Source of the DNA: SIG589 sp045652465
Lineage (GTDB): Bacteria; Bacillota; Clostridia; Oscillospirales; Acutalibacteraceae
Assembly: GCA_045652465.1 (NCBI GenBank)
Contig: JAZRUI010000008.1
Coordinates: 1 to 64,000, forward strand
Length of the DNA: 64,000 nt
Direction of reading: 5' to 3'
Positions 50,415-59,855 of the stretch are shown in pieces (positions within the stretch are counted from its first letter, which is position 1; the number at the start of each line of letters is the position of its first letter). The notes beneath the pieces were generated by a model that saw only the letters and a list, made by a program, of their open reading frames with translations, was not told the DNA's origin and made no database searches. The translations under genes were made by a program, and so were the position numbers.

Positions 50415-51509
50415 ATGATTATTTCGATAAACCGCGCAGAATTATGCGAAGCAGTTTCAAATTTATCCCGCGTTGTTTCTTCCAAAACCGTTGTTCCCGT
50501 TTTGGAGGGTATCCTTATTTGCACCGAACAAAACAAAATTGTTTTATCAAGCTATAACCTTGAAAACGGTGTTACAAAGGCTATCGATGCCAACATTGAA
50601 GAGCCGGGTCAAATCGTTATTTCCGCAAAGGTGTTCAACAGCATTATCCACAGTCTTCGTGAAGAAACTGTAACAATTAAGACTAACGACCGTCTTATGT
50701 GCCATATTGAGAGCGGCTCGGCTGTTTTCGATATTATGGGAATGACCGCTGTTGATTTTCCTGAAATTCCGCAAATTGCCGAGGGCAAGAAAATCAGCAT
50801 TAATGCAGGAATTTTAAAAGAGATGGTTAGAGAAACTATCTTCTCGGTTGCTCCGACCGAGGGAACAAGACCGATTTTAACAGGTCTTGATTTTGAAATA
50901 GAGGATGGAAACCTCAAAATAATCGCAATTGACGGTTATCGACTTGCTATGAGAAAAGAAAAGGTTGGAATAAATGAAAACCTTAATTTTGTTGTTTCGG
51001 GTCGCGCAGTTTCCGAAATAGTTAAAATTGTAACCGATGAAGAGCAGGATATTGAGATGGTTATAGGCCGTAGGCATATTTGCTTCTTCGTTGAGGGTTA
51101 TAATTTCATAGCTCCGCTTTTAGAGGGCGAATTTGTTAAAAAAGCTATTCCCGAAAACTTCGCTCAAACTTTAGTTGTTAACACTAAAGAGTTAGTTGAA
51201 GTTATTGAGAGAATTTCGCTTATTATTAATGATAATTTCACAACTCCGATTCGCTGCATCATCGGCAAAGAGGAAACTGTTTTCAGCTGTGCAACCTCGG
51301 TTGGTCGCGCAACTGAAAAGGCTGAAATCAAGTTAGAGGGCGAACCCTTTGAAATCGGTCTTAACAGCAAATATTTATTAGAGGCATTGCGCGCTTGCGA
51401 TTTTGAAAATGTTAAAATTTGCTTCAATGGCGGCGGCGCGGTTGTTGTTATAATGCCTGAAGATGATGACAGCGCAGTTTATATGATTATGCCCATGAGG
51501 TTAAAGTAA
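50415..51509 (+). CDS. dnaN: DNA polymerase III beta subunit (sliding clamp)
   Basis: A 364-residue clamp protein with three structurally similar domains, recognisable from the N-terminal SNLSRVVSSKTVVPVLEGIL and the C-terminal MIMPMRL end typical of Firmicute clamps. Dimeric ring that tethers the replicative polymerase. Position after dnaA is standard. Its stop overlaps the next start (TAATG). Confidence 0.97.
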   Translation: MIISINRAELCEAVSNLSRVVSSKTVVPVLEGILICTEQNKIVLSSYNLENGVTKAIDANIEEPGQIVISAKVFNSIIHSLREETVTIKTNDRLMCHIESGSAVFDIMGMTAVDFPEIPQIAEGKKISINAGILKEMVRETIFSVAPTEGTRPILTGLDFEIEDGNLKIIAIDGYRLAMRKEKVGINENLNFVVSGRAVSEIVKIVTDEEQDIEMVIGRRHICFFVEGYNFIAPLLEGEFVKKAIPENFAQTLVVNTKELVEVIERISLIINDNFTTPIRCIIGKEETVFSCATSVGRATEKAEIKLEGEPFEIGLNSKYLLEALRACDFENVKICFNGGGAVVVIMPEDDDSAVYMIMPMRLK

Positions 51510-51727
51510 TGGAAAAGGTTTATATAAACGGAGAGTTTATTAAGCTCGACAGTCTTTTAAAGCTTGCAGGCTTGGTTTATACAGGCGGGCAGGCAAAAAT
51601 GGAAATATTAGACGGAAATGTTTTGGTCAACGGAGAGGTTTGCCTTATGCGCGGAAAAAAATGCCGCAAGGGCGATATTATCGAGTTTGACGGAGCAAAA
51701 ATTTTGGTAGAACAAAATGATTGTTAA
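51509..51727 (+). CDS. yaaA: S4-domain RNA-binding protein YaaA
   Basis: A 72-residue protein consisting of one S4-like RNA-binding domain (KLDSLLKLAGLVYTGGQAKM, then VLVNGEVCLMRGKKCRKGDII). It is a fixed member of the dnaN-recF interval in Firmicutes; a role in 50S ribosome assembly is reported for the B. subtilis protein. One-base overlap with dnaN and eleven-base overlap with recF indicate coupled translation. Confidence 0.93.
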   Translation: MEKVYINGEFIKLDSLLKLAGLVYTGGQAKMEILDGNVLVNGEVCLMRGKKCRKGDIIEFDGAKILVEQNDC

Positions 51728-52781
51728 AAATGTTTCGATAAAAAATTTCCGCAACATTAAAACTGCCGAATTTGAGCCTGATGAAAAAATGAATGTTTTT
51801 TATGGGCCCAACGCTCAAGGAAAAACAAATCTTTTAGAGGCTATTTGGCTTTTTACGGGAGCTAAAAGCTTTAGAGGCGCAAAGGATAACGAATTTATAA
51901 AATTCGGCGAAGAGGACGCGCAAATTAAAACCGAGTTTTTAAAGGATGGCGCGCTGCTTGATGCCGAAATAAAAATCGGAGAACGCCGAAAAGCTTTTTT
52001 AAACGGCAATTCGTTGCCGTCGCCCGGCTCTCTTGCAGGAAATTTTTGTGCGATAGTTTTTTCGCCGCAGGATATTGCTCTTGTTAAAGATGGGCCCTCG
52101 GTCCGCCGCCGCTTTTTAGATACGGCGATATTTCAAATTTATCCCAAATATGTTGAGATAATGCGAAAATATACAAGAGCGGTTGAGCAGCGAAACGCCG
52201 CAATAAAAGACCTTTTCCGCCATTCGGAATTAGCTTCGCTTGTTGATGTTTTTGATAATGAAATTATCGAGAACGGAAAAAAGATAATCGAATACCGAAA
52301 AAAATATATCGACCTTTTAAAAGATATTGTTCCGAAGATTTATTCGGGAATTTCGGACGGAAAAGAGCAGCTCGAAATCAGTTATTCGCTTAATTGCTCG
52401 GCCGAGCTTTTTGAAGAAAGGCTCAAGGCGGCAAGGCGCGATGATATGCGAACGGGAGTAACAAGCGTTGGTCCTCATCGCGATGATATTGAATTTAAAA
52501 TTAACGGCAGCTCAGCGCGACTTTATGCATCGCAGGGGCAAAAACGCTCGGTTGCGCTATCTCTAAAGCTTGCGGAGGCCGAAATTTTAAATATAAAAAC
52601 GGGTTCTCGCGCAATAGCGTTGCTTGATGATGTTATGAGCGAGCTTGACCCGAAAAGGCAGGATTATGTTCTAAACCATATCCGTGAATGGCAGGTGTTT
52701 ATAACCTGCTGTGACCCCTCAAACACTAAAAATTTGTCAGGCGGCAAAATTTTTAAAATAGAGAACGGAGAGATAAAATAA
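51717..52781 (+). CDS. recF: DNA replication and repair protein RecF
   Basis: A 354-residue SMC-like ATPase that loads RecA at gaps. Walker A is GPNAQGKTN near residues 30-38, the signature motif SQGQKRSVALSL near 265 and Walker B ALLDDVMSELD near 300. Length is normal. It overlaps yaaA and, by one base, the remB-like gene. Confidence 0.96.
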   Translation: MIVKNVSIKNFRNIKTAEFEPDEKMNVFYGPNAQGKTNLLEAIWLFTGAKSFRGAKDNEFIKFGEEDAQIKTEFLKDGALLDAEIKIGERRKAFLNGNSLPSPGSLAGNFCAIVFSPQDIALVKDGPSVRRRFLDTAIFQIYPKYVEIMRKYTRAVEQRNAAIKDLFRHSELASLVDVFDNEIIENGKKIIEYRKKYIDLLKDIVPKIYSGISDGKEQLEISYSLNCSAELFEERLKAARRDDMRTGVTSVGPHRDDIEFKINGSSARLYASQGQKRSVALSLKLAEAEILNIKTGSRAIALLDDVMSELDPKRQDYVLNHIREWQVFITCCDPSNTKNLSGGKIFKIENGEIK

Positions 52782-53041
52782 TGTATCTTCATGTAGGTAG
52801 GGATATAATCCTGAAAACCGAGGATATAATTGGTATCTTCGATTTGGACACCGCAACGGTTTCCAAATCAACCCGAAACTACCTAACAAAAAGGGAAAAA
52901 GCGGGCGAGGTTATAAATGTAACCAGCGAGTTGCCAAAATCCTTTATCGTTTGTGAAAAAGAAAATGAGCGCAGGGTTTATATCTCGCAAATATCAACTA
53001 CTACGCTTGAAAAGCGTTCAGCATATAAAAAGAAAAAGTAA
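52781..53041 (+). CDS. remB: RemB/DUF370 extracellular matrix regulator
   Basis: An 86-residue DUF370 protein: MYLHVGRDIILKTEDIIGIFDLDTATVSK is the family signature. In B. subtilis the homologue YaaB (RemB) lies at the same place between recF and gyrB and affects biofilm matrix genes; RemA of the same family binds DNA. TAATG overlap with recF; 14 bases before gyrB. Confidence 0.9.
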   Translation: MYLHVGRDIILKTEDIIGIFDLDTATVSKSTRNYLTKREKAGEVINVTSELPKSFIVCEKENERRVYISQISTTTLEKRSAYKKKK

Positions 53042-53055
53042 TTGAGGAGAAAAAA

Positions 53056-54996
53056 ATGAGTACCGAAATTAATACACCCATAACCGGAAATTACGACGAA
53101 AATTCCATACAGGTTCTTGAAGGACTCGAAGCTGTAAGAAAGCGCCCCGGTATGTATATCGGTTCAACCGGCGAACGCGGCTTGCACCACTTGGTTTATG
53201 AAATTGTTGATAACTCCATCGATGAGGCTTTAGCAGGCTATTGTGACAAAATCATTGTTGAACTTTTGGATGATGGCATTGTTCGCGTTATCGATAACGG
53301 ACGCGGTATTCCCGTTGGTATCAACCCGCAAAAGGGAATCCCCACCGTTACGGTTGTTTTCACGATTTTGCACGCAGGCGGTAAGTTTGGCGGCGGCGGA
53401 TATAAGGTTTCGGGCGGTCTTCACGGTGTTGGTGCATCGGTTGTTAACGCGCTCTCTACCTGGCTTGAGGTTGAGGTTAAGGATGGCAAAAACATCTATA
53501 AACAGCGCTATGAAAAGGGCGTTATCGTTTCCGACCTTGATATTATCGGCGAAACAACCGAAACAGGTACTACCGTTACCTTCAAACCCGATGACAAAAT
53601 CTTCACCGATACAACCGTTTATGACTATGATATTCTAAAAACTCGCCTTCGCGAGCAGGCATTCCTCAACGCGGGAATCCGCATCGAGCTTATCGATAAG
53701 CGCACCGATGTTTATGAGCCCAAGACCGATGAATTCTATTATGAGGGCGGTATTCGCTCTTATGTTGAATTCCTGCTTGAGGGAATGAAGAAGGAAAGCC
53801 TTAATTCCGAGGTTATTTATCTTTCGGGCGCGCGCGGCGATGAAACCGCTGAAATCGCGCTTTTATGGTCAACCGCATATGACACCAAGGTTATGTCGTT
53901 TGCCAACACCCTTCACACTATTGATGGCGGTACTCATGAACAGGGCTTCAAACAAAGCCTTGCAAATACAGTTAATAAATATGCTTTCGATTTCAAACAC
54001 CTTAAAGAGGGCAACGCCCGCTTAAAGGGTGAGGATATAACCGAAGGTATTGTTGCGGTTGTCAGCGTTAAGCTTGCCGATGCGCAGTTTGAATCGCAAA
54101 CCAAGGCAAAACTCGGTAACACCTCGATTGGTAAGCTCGTTCGCGATATCGTTAGCGATAAGCTTTATCAGTTCCTCGAGGAGCATCCGCAGGAGGCAAA
54201 AATTATTATCGATAAGTCGATTGCTTCCTCGAATGCCCGCGAAGCCGCTCAAAAGGCGCGCGCCGCGGAGCGCAACAAGGCGGGTATCGGCGGCAAGACC
54301 CGTATGCCCGAAAAGCTAACCGACTGTATTTCTAACGATGCAACCAAAACCGAGCTCTTCATCGTAGAGGGAGATTCGGCGGGCGGTTCCGCAGTTGAAG
54401 GAAGAAACAGTACTTATCAGGCTATTTTGCCTCTTTGGGGTAAAATGCTTAATGTTGAAAAGGCAAGAGATGACAAGGTTTACGGCAACGATAAGTTAAC
54501 CCCCGTTATCTTGGCACTCGGCACGGGAATCGGCGAAAACTTCGATATAACCCGCCTGCGCTATGACAAAATAGTTATCATGGCCGATGCCGATGTTGAC
54601 GGTTCGCATATCAGAACCCTTCTCTTAACCTTCTTCTTCCGCTATATGCCCGAGCTCATCGAAACGGGACACATCTATCTTGCCCAGCCTCCGCTTTTCC
54701 GCGTTTCAAAGGGTAAGCAGCATTTTGATGTCTTCACCGATGAGGAAAAGGCAAAAATTATCGAGCAGCTTGGCGGCACAGCCGATGTTCAGCGCTATAA
54801 GGGTCTTGGTGAAATGGACCCCCCGCAGCTTTGGGAAACAACCCTCGATCCCGAGCGTAGAACCCTCCTTCAGGTTAAGATGGAGGATGCCGAGATTGCC
54901 GATGCAACCTTCACTATGTTAATGGGCGATGAGGTTGAGCCTCGCCGCAAGTTTATTGAAGAAAACGCGATATTCGCGACTGACCTTGATATTTAA
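53056..54996 (+). CDS. gyrB: DNA gyrase subunit B
   Basis: A 646-residue ATPase subunit. GHKL ATP site with EIVDNSIDEALAG near residue 55 and GLHGVGASVVNALS near 120; the TOPRIM domain has LFIVEGDSAGGSA near residue 434 and DADVDGSHI. A common GyrB loop appears as PLWGKMLNVEKAR, with Trp where many sequences have Arg. GyrB pairs with GyrA to introduce negative supercoils. A GAGG ribosome site and 13-base gap to gyrA make one operon. Confidence 0.97.
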   Translation: MSTEINTPITGNYDENSIQVLEGLEAVRKRPGMYIGSTGERGLHHLVYEIVDNSIDEALAGYCDKIIVELLDDGIVRVIDNGRGIPVGINPQKGIPTVTVVFTILHAGGKFGGGGYKVSGGLHGVGASVVNALSTWLEVEVKDGKNIYKQRYEKGVIVSDLDIIGETTETGTTVTFKPDDKIFTDTTVYDYDILKTRLREQAFLNAGIRIELIDKRTDVYEPKTDEFYYEGGIRSYVEFLLEGMKKESLNSEVIYLSGARGDETAEIALLWSTAYDTKVMSFANTLHTIDGGTHEQGFKQSLANTVNKYAFDFKHLKEGNARLKGEDITEGIVAVVSVKLADAQFESQTKAKLGNTSIGKLVRDIVSDKLYQFLEEHPQEAKIIIDKSIASSNAREAAQKARAAERNKAGIGGKTRMPEKLTDCISNDATKTELFIVEGDSAGGSAVEGRNSTYQAILPLWGKMLNVEKARDDKVYGNDKLTPVILALGTGIGENFDITRLRYDKIVIMADADVDGSHIRTLLLTFFFRYMPELIETGHIYLAQPPLFRVSKGKQHFDVFTDEEKAKIIEQLGGTADVQRYKGLGEMDPPQLWETTLDPERRTLLQVKMEDAEIADATFTMLMGDEVEPRRKFIEENAIFATDLDI

Positions 54997-55009
54997 GGAG
55001 GGGAGAAAA

Positions 55010-57550
55010 ATGGCAAAACAAGAAAAGGTTTATTGGCCGGAGGATGAACTTACCAACATCCAACCAGTTGAAATCGTTGATGAAGTTAAAAATAGTATGC
55101 TTCAGTACTCCATGTCGGTACTTGTAGGCCGTGCTCTTCCCGATGTTCGTGACGGATTGAAGCCGGTTCACCGCCGCATACTCTATACAATGTATGAAAA
55201 CGGATTAACCCCCGAAAAGGCATACCGTAAGTGTGCCGATACGGTTGGTGCCGTTCTCGGTAGATACCATCCGCACGGCGACTCCAGCGTTTACGATGCT
55301 ATGGTTCGTATGGCGCAGGATTTCTCGCTCCGTTATCCGCTCATTGATGGTCACGGAAACTTTGGTAATATCGATGGCTACCCTGCCGCTGCTTATCGTT
55401 ACACCGAGTCGAAAATGAACCGTTTATCGCTTCATATGCTCGATGATATCGAAAAGGATACCGTTGACTTTAACCCCAACTATGATGACCGTTTAAAGGA
55501 GCCCGAGGTTTTACCCGTTCGTTTCCCGCAGCTTCTCGTTAACGGTTCTTCGGGTATTGCCGTTGGTATGGCAACCGAAATTCCGCCCCATAACCTCGGC
55601 GAGGTTATCGATGGTATGTGTTGCCTTATCGATAATCCCGAAGCCGATGTTGCCGACCTTTGCCAGCACATTAAGGGACCCGACTTCCCCACCGGCGGCA
55701 TCATTATGGGTCGTTCGGGAATTCGCGCAGCATATGCAACAGGTCGCGGCAAGATAATCGTTCGCGGCAAGGCTGAAATCGAAGAGGTTCGCGATGGCCG
55801 CTTCCGCATTATAATAACCGAGCTTCCCTATAAGATTAGAAAAAAGGACCTTGTTAAGAAGATTTATGACCTCGCTGCCGAAAAGCGCATCGAGGGAATT
55901 GATGATGTTGTTGACTATTCTTCCAAGCGCGATGGCGGTATTAGAATCGTTGTTGATATTAAGAAGGATGCCAACCCGCAGGTTGTTCTTAACAAGATTT
56001 ATAGCTACACCGAACTGCAAACCACCTTTGGTGCAATTCTTTTGGCTATTGTTAACGGCAAACCGCAAATCTTAACCCTCAAGGAGATGCTCCAAAACTG
56101 CATCGACTTCCAGTGTGATATAATCCGCCGCAGAACCGCCTTCGACAAGCGCAAGGCTGAAGAGCGCGCGCATATTTTAGAGGGTCTTAAGAAGGCGCTC
56201 GACTTTATCGATGAGGTTATTGCCATCATCCGCAACAGCAAGACTATTCCCGAAAGTAAAGAAGCTCTTTCCGAGCGTTTCGGACTTGACGACCTTCAAA
56301 CAACCGCTATTGTTCAAATGCAGTTAGGTCGTTTGGCGGGCATGGAAAAGCAAAAGATTGAGGATGAACTCGCTGAAAAGCTCGCATTCATCAAAGAATG
56401 CGAAGAGATTCTCGCAAGCCAGGCAAAAATTCTCGATATCGTTAAAACCGAGGCATTAAACCTTCGCGATAAGTTCGCCGATGAACGCCGCACCGAAATC
56501 AGCGATGTTGCGGGCGAGGTTGATATTGAGGACCTCATTCCCAATGATGAATGCGTTATCACCAAAACCGAAAACGGCTATATCAAGAGAACCGTTTCCG
56601 ATACCTATTCGGTTCAGCATAAGGGCGGCCGCGGCATAACAGGTATGACCACTCGCGAAGAGGATGCCGTTGAGAGTATGTTCATTTGCGATGCTCATGA
56701 CCCCGTTATGATGTTCAGCAACCTCGGCCGAGTTTATAGAATCAAGGCTTATGAGATTCCTGAGGGCAGCCGTCAGGCAAAGGGCATCAACATCGTTAAC
56801 CTCTTGCCGCTCATGTCGGGCGAGAAGATAACCCATATCGTTCCTGTTAAGGACACCGATGAAAACTCCTATGTTGTTATGGTTACCTCCAAGGGAACCA
56901 TCAAGAGAACCAAGCTCTCGGCTTATAAGAACACCCGCTCAACGGGTATTATAGCCATCAACCTCGAGGAAGAGGAAGAACTCGCATTCGTTAAGATAAC
57001 AGGAGGCGAGAGCGAGCTGCTTATCGCAACCAAGAAGGGTAAATCTATCCGTATTGATGAGCGCGATGCAAGAGAAATGGGCAGAACGGCTCATGGTGTT
57101 CGCGCAATCAAGCTTCGCGCAGGCGATGAGGTTGTTGGTATGACCGAGATTACCGACCAAAGCGTTATCCTAACCGTTACCGAAACGGGCTACGGTCGCC
57201 GTTCACTTGCAACCGATTATCGTTTGCAAACCCGCGGCGGTCAGGGCGTTACCAACTATAACACCGAGAAATACGGTGATGTTGCAACCGTTTTGGCTGT
57301 TACCGGCGAAGAGGATATCATTATGATAGCCTCCAACGGTATTATCATTAGAATTGCAACAAATGAAATCAGCACCTTCTCGCGTCCCGCAAAGGGTGTT
57401 CGCGTTATGCGCGTTGCCGAGGGCGAGAAGATTCTCTCCATCGTAACGGCTGACCATGCCGAGGAGGAAGCCGAGCATCTCGAAATTTCCGAGGAGGAAG
57501 CTAAAGAGGCGCAGGAAGAGGCGGCTGAAACCGTAGCAAACGAGGAATAA
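55010..57550 (+). CDS. gyrA: DNA gyrase subunit A
   Basis: I start at ATG 55010 (MAKQEKVYW) behind GGAGGGGAG. The 846-residue subunit has catalytic Y131 (AAYRYTE). At the quinolone hot spots it has S92 and D96, matching the susceptible Ser83/Asp87 of E. coli. The GyrA box appears as QHKGGRG in the beta-pinwheel domain, which supports wrapping and true gyrase activity. The last 30 residues are Glu-rich. Confidence 0.97.
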   Translation: MAKQEKVYWPEDELTNIQPVEIVDEVKNSMLQYSMSVLVGRALPDVRDGLKPVHRRILYTMYENGLTPEKAYRKCADTVGAVLGRYHPHGDSSVYDAMVRMAQDFSLRYPLIDGHGNFGNIDGYPAAAYRYTESKMNRLSLHMLDDIEKDTVDFNPNYDDRLKEPEVLPVRFPQLLVNGSSGIAVGMATEIPPHNLGEVIDGMCCLIDNPEADVADLCQHIKGPDFPTGGIIMGRSGIRAAYATGRGKIIVRGKAEIEEVRDGRFRIIITELPYKIRKKDLVKKIYDLAAEKRIEGIDDVVDYSSKRDGGIRIVVDIKKDANPQVVLNKIYSYTELQTTFGAILLAIVNGKPQILTLKEMLQNCIDFQCDIIRRRTAFDKRKAEERAHILEGLKKALDFIDEVIAIIRNSKTIPESKEALSERFGLDDLQTTAIVQMQLGRLAGMEKQKIEDELAEKLAFIKECEEILASQAKILDIVKTEALNLRDKFADERRTEISDVAGEVDIEDLIPNDECVITKTENGYIKRTVSDTYSVQHKGGRGITGMTTREEDAVESMFICDAHDPVMMFSNLGRVYRIKAYEIPEGSRQAKGINIVNLLPLMSGEKITHIVPVKDTDENSYVVMVTSKGTIKRTKLSAYKNTRSTGIIAINLEEEEELAFVKITGGESELLIATKKGKSIRIDERDAREMGRTAHGVRAIKLRAGDEVVGMTEITDQSVILTVTETGYGRRSLATDYRLQTRGGQGVTNYNTEKYGDVATVLAVTGEEDIIMIASNGIIIRIATNEISTFSRPAKGVRVMRVAEGEKILSIVTADHAEEEAEHLEISEEEAKEAQEEAAETVANEE

Positions 57551-57554
57551 TTCT

Positions 57555-58514
57555 ATGTTTTCTTATGGAATTACCCCCATAGCACAACAAAAAAGAGAAA
57601 TAAGGCGGGCGGCGAACTGTATAGGCGCCGCCTATGCCTTTATATTCATTTTTGATTGGCTTTTGTCATATTTTGCGCAAAACTCATATAGCTTTGCTTA
57701 TTTTATCTTCACTGTTGCAAACGATGAGGTCTATAGCGAGCTTTTTCAAATCTCGTTCTCGCTATTATCCTTCCTTTTCCCCTATTTGCTGGCGCTTAAG
57801 CTCAGCGGCCAAAGCTGCGCGGTTTTAAACTTTAAGAAGCCCGCAAAGGGAAGAGCGCTCCCCCTCGTTTTAATGGGTATCGGCGTTTGCCAAATCGGCG
57901 AGCTTGCAACCTCGATGTTTGCAACCGCTATGGATAATTTGGGAAGCGCCCCCGTTTATAACGATGTAACCTATGGCAAGTCGGTTTATGCCGTGGTTCT
58001 TGCCGTTGTTTCAACCGCAATAGTTCCCGCGCTTGTTGAAGAGTTTGCAATCCGCGGCGTTGCGATGGGAATTTTGCGCCGTTTTTCGGATGGCTTCGCC
58101 ATTATCGTTTCGGCAATAATTTTTGGATTGATGCATGGCAACCTTGTTCAGGCTCCCTTCGCGTTTATCGTTGGGTTGGGTCTTGGTTTTGTTGCGATAA
58201 AGGGCGGAAGCGTTTGGCTTGCCGTTTTGGTTCATTTTATAAACAATCTTTGCGCCGTTGGGTTCACCTATCTCAGCGAGCATCTCAACAGCATTACCAA
58301 AACCGCGGTTTATAGCGCCTATGCAGCATTTATGCTGGCTCTCGGCGTTATCGGCTTTTGCCTTTGCAAGGAAAAGGATGAAATTTTCTCCTTCCAAAAA
58401 GAAGAGGAGATTTGCTCGTTTAAAACTAAAATTCTAACATTTTTCACATCCCCGCTTATGGTAGGTGCGCTGGTGCTTACCGCTATTAAAATTTTGGAAC
58501 TTCAGGTGGCATAG
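57555..58514 (+). CDS. CPBP-family intramembrane metalloprotease
   Basis: A 319-residue membrane protein with about eight hydrophobic helices. CPBP/Abi motifs are E162-E163 in VEEFAIRG, H194 in GLMHGN and H227-N in HFINN. Homologues process CaaX-type or bacteriocin-related peptides; most bacterial members are uncharacterised. It lies four bases after gyrA and one base before tadA, so it is co-transcribed with replication and translation genes. Confidence 0.9.
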   Translation: MFSYGITPIAQQKREIRRAANCIGAAYAFIFIFDWLLSYFAQNSYSFAYFIFTVANDEVYSELFQISFSLLSFLFPYLLALKLSGQSCAVLNFKKPAKGRALPLVLMGIGVCQIGELATSMFATAMDNLGSAPVYNDVTYGKSVYAVVLAVVSTAIVPALVEEFAIRGVAMGILRRFSDGFAIIVSAIIFGLMHGNLVQAPFAFIVGLGLGFVAIKGGSVWLAVLVHFINNLCAVGFTYLSEHLNSITKTAVYSAYAAFMLALGVIGFCLCKEKDEIFSFQKEEEICSFKTKILTFFTSPLMVGALVLTAIKILELQVA

Positions 58515-58964
58515 ATGAAGGCTGACTTTATGAATAACGCCCTAAAGCTGGCGCAAAAAGCCGCCGCGCTGGGCGAGGTGCCTATTGGCGCGGTTGTTGT
58601 TAAAAACGGCGAGGTCATCGGCGAGGGCTATAACCTTCGCGAAACCAACAAGAGCATTTTGGCTCATGCCGAAATAATGGCGCTCGAAAACGCCGCAAAG
58701 GCGCTTGGCGACTGGCGACTTGACGGTTGCGAGCTTTATGTAACGCTTGAGCCTTGTCCCATGTGTGCCGGCGCGATTATAAATGCCCGAATTGCCGAGG
58801 TTATATTTGGCGCATTCGATAAGCGAATGGGCTCGGCGAGCGGCGAATCGGTTTTAAACCTCTTTTCCTGCGATTTCGACCATAAGCCTTTGGTTTTCGG
58901 CGGAATTAGGGAAGAGGAGTGCGCCAAAATTCTTGGCGACTTTTTCAAAGACTTAAGAAAATGA
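58515..58964 (+). CDS. tadA: tRNA-specific adenosine deaminase
   Basis: A 149-residue zinc deaminase that converts A34 to inosine in tRNA-Arg(ACG). Zinc ligand and catalytic residues: H51 and E53 in HAE, C81 and C84 in PCPMC. The tRNA-Arg with ACG anticodon in this same window is its expected substrate. AGGTGG serves as ribosome site within the end of the preceding gene. Confidence 0.95.
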   Translation: MKADFMNNALKLAQKAAALGEVPIGAVVVKNGEVIGEGYNLRETNKSILAHAEIMALENAAKALGDWRLDGCELYVTLEPCPMCAGAIINARIAEVIFGAFDKRMGSASGESVLNLFSCDFDHKPLVFGGIREEECAKILGDFFKDLRK

Positions 58965-58991
58965 CAATATTTGACATTTTATAACATTATA

Positions 58992-59007
58992 TGTTCCACG
59001 TGGAACA
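58992..59007. promoter_or_regulatory. parS site (ParB binding), copy 1
   Basis: TGTTCCACGTGGAACA is a perfect 16-base palindrome and a close match to the bacterial parS consensus. It lies between tadA and queG, about 8.7 kb from oriC. Confidence 0.9.
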
Positions 59008-59039
59008 AAAAACGCTAAAATTAAAAAGGAGGCTCCGAA

Positions 59040-59855
59040 ATGCAAGAAATAAGCAAAATTATTCGCGCAAATACGGAGGCTCCTTTTGGCTTTTGTCCCT
59101 TTTCGGCGGTTAGGGAGCATCTTTTGGAATGCAGGGCAAAGCAGCGCCTGCCCCAAAACGCTAAAACCATAATTTGTTTTGCTTTTCCTTATAAGGTTGG
59201 CGAAAACGCGCCCAAAAACATTTCGCGCTATGCGAGCATTCCCGATTATCATAATGTTTTGGGCCGCGAGCTCCAAAAGATAACAGCCGAGCTTTCGAAG
59301 GCATACGCCGAAAATGAATTTGAATATTTTGTCGATAATTCCCCTATCCCCGAGGTTTTTGCTGCCTCGGCGGCTGGGTTGGGCGTTATGGGTCAAAACG
59401 GACTTCTAATAACCGAGCGGTTCGGCAGCTTTGTCTTTTTAGGCGAAATCGTTACCGATTTGGAGATTCCCGCCGAGGTTTTTGCGAAGAACTGCTCTTC
59501 TTGCGGAAAATGCAGGAGCGCCTGCCCCGTTGGACTTAAAAAAGAGAATTGCCTATCGGCGCTGACCCAACAAAAGCGCGAGCTCTCGCCAAAGCAGCAA
59601 GAGCTCATTATAAAGGGCGGCTCGGTTTGGGGCTGCGATATTTGCCAAAACGCCTGCCCGCTTAATAAAACTGCCGAAACAACCTTTGTTGAGGAGTTTA
59701 AAGAGGGTTATCGAGATTCTTATGAAAAGGGCGAAAACATCCAAGGCCGCGCCTATGAATGGAGAGGCGAGGGAGTTATAGCGCGCAACGCCCTACTTTT
59801 TGATAACATCCCGCAAGTCATCGCGGGTGATGCATCCGCCCTTAAAGGCGAATAG
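59040..59855 (+). CDS. queG: Epoxyqueuosine reductase-like protein
   Basis: A 271-residue cobalamin/iron-sulfur enzyme family member for the last step of queuosine synthesis. It has an N-terminal DUF1730-type domain with FVDNSPIPE (catalytic aspartate region, D99). The ferredoxin clusters are C152-x2-C155-x2-C158-x3-C162 followed by C171, and GCDICQNACP. It is shorter than E. coli QueG (about 380), lacking the C-terminal HEAT-repeat part, as in many Clostridia. The last 63 bases overlap the convergent flippase gene. Confidence 0.88.
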   Translation: MQEISKIIRANTEAPFGFCPFSAVREHLLECRAKQRLPQNAKTIICFAFPYKVGENAPKNISRYASIPDYHNVLGRELQKITAELSKAYAENEFEYFVDNSPIPEVFAASAAGLGVMGQNGLLITERFGSFVFLGEIVTDLEIPAEVFAKNCSSCGKCRSACPVGLKKENCLSALTQQKRELSPKQQELIIKGGSVWGCDICQNACPLNKTAETTFVEEFKEGYRDSYEKGENIQGRAYEWRGEGVIARNALLFDNIPQVIAGDASALKGE

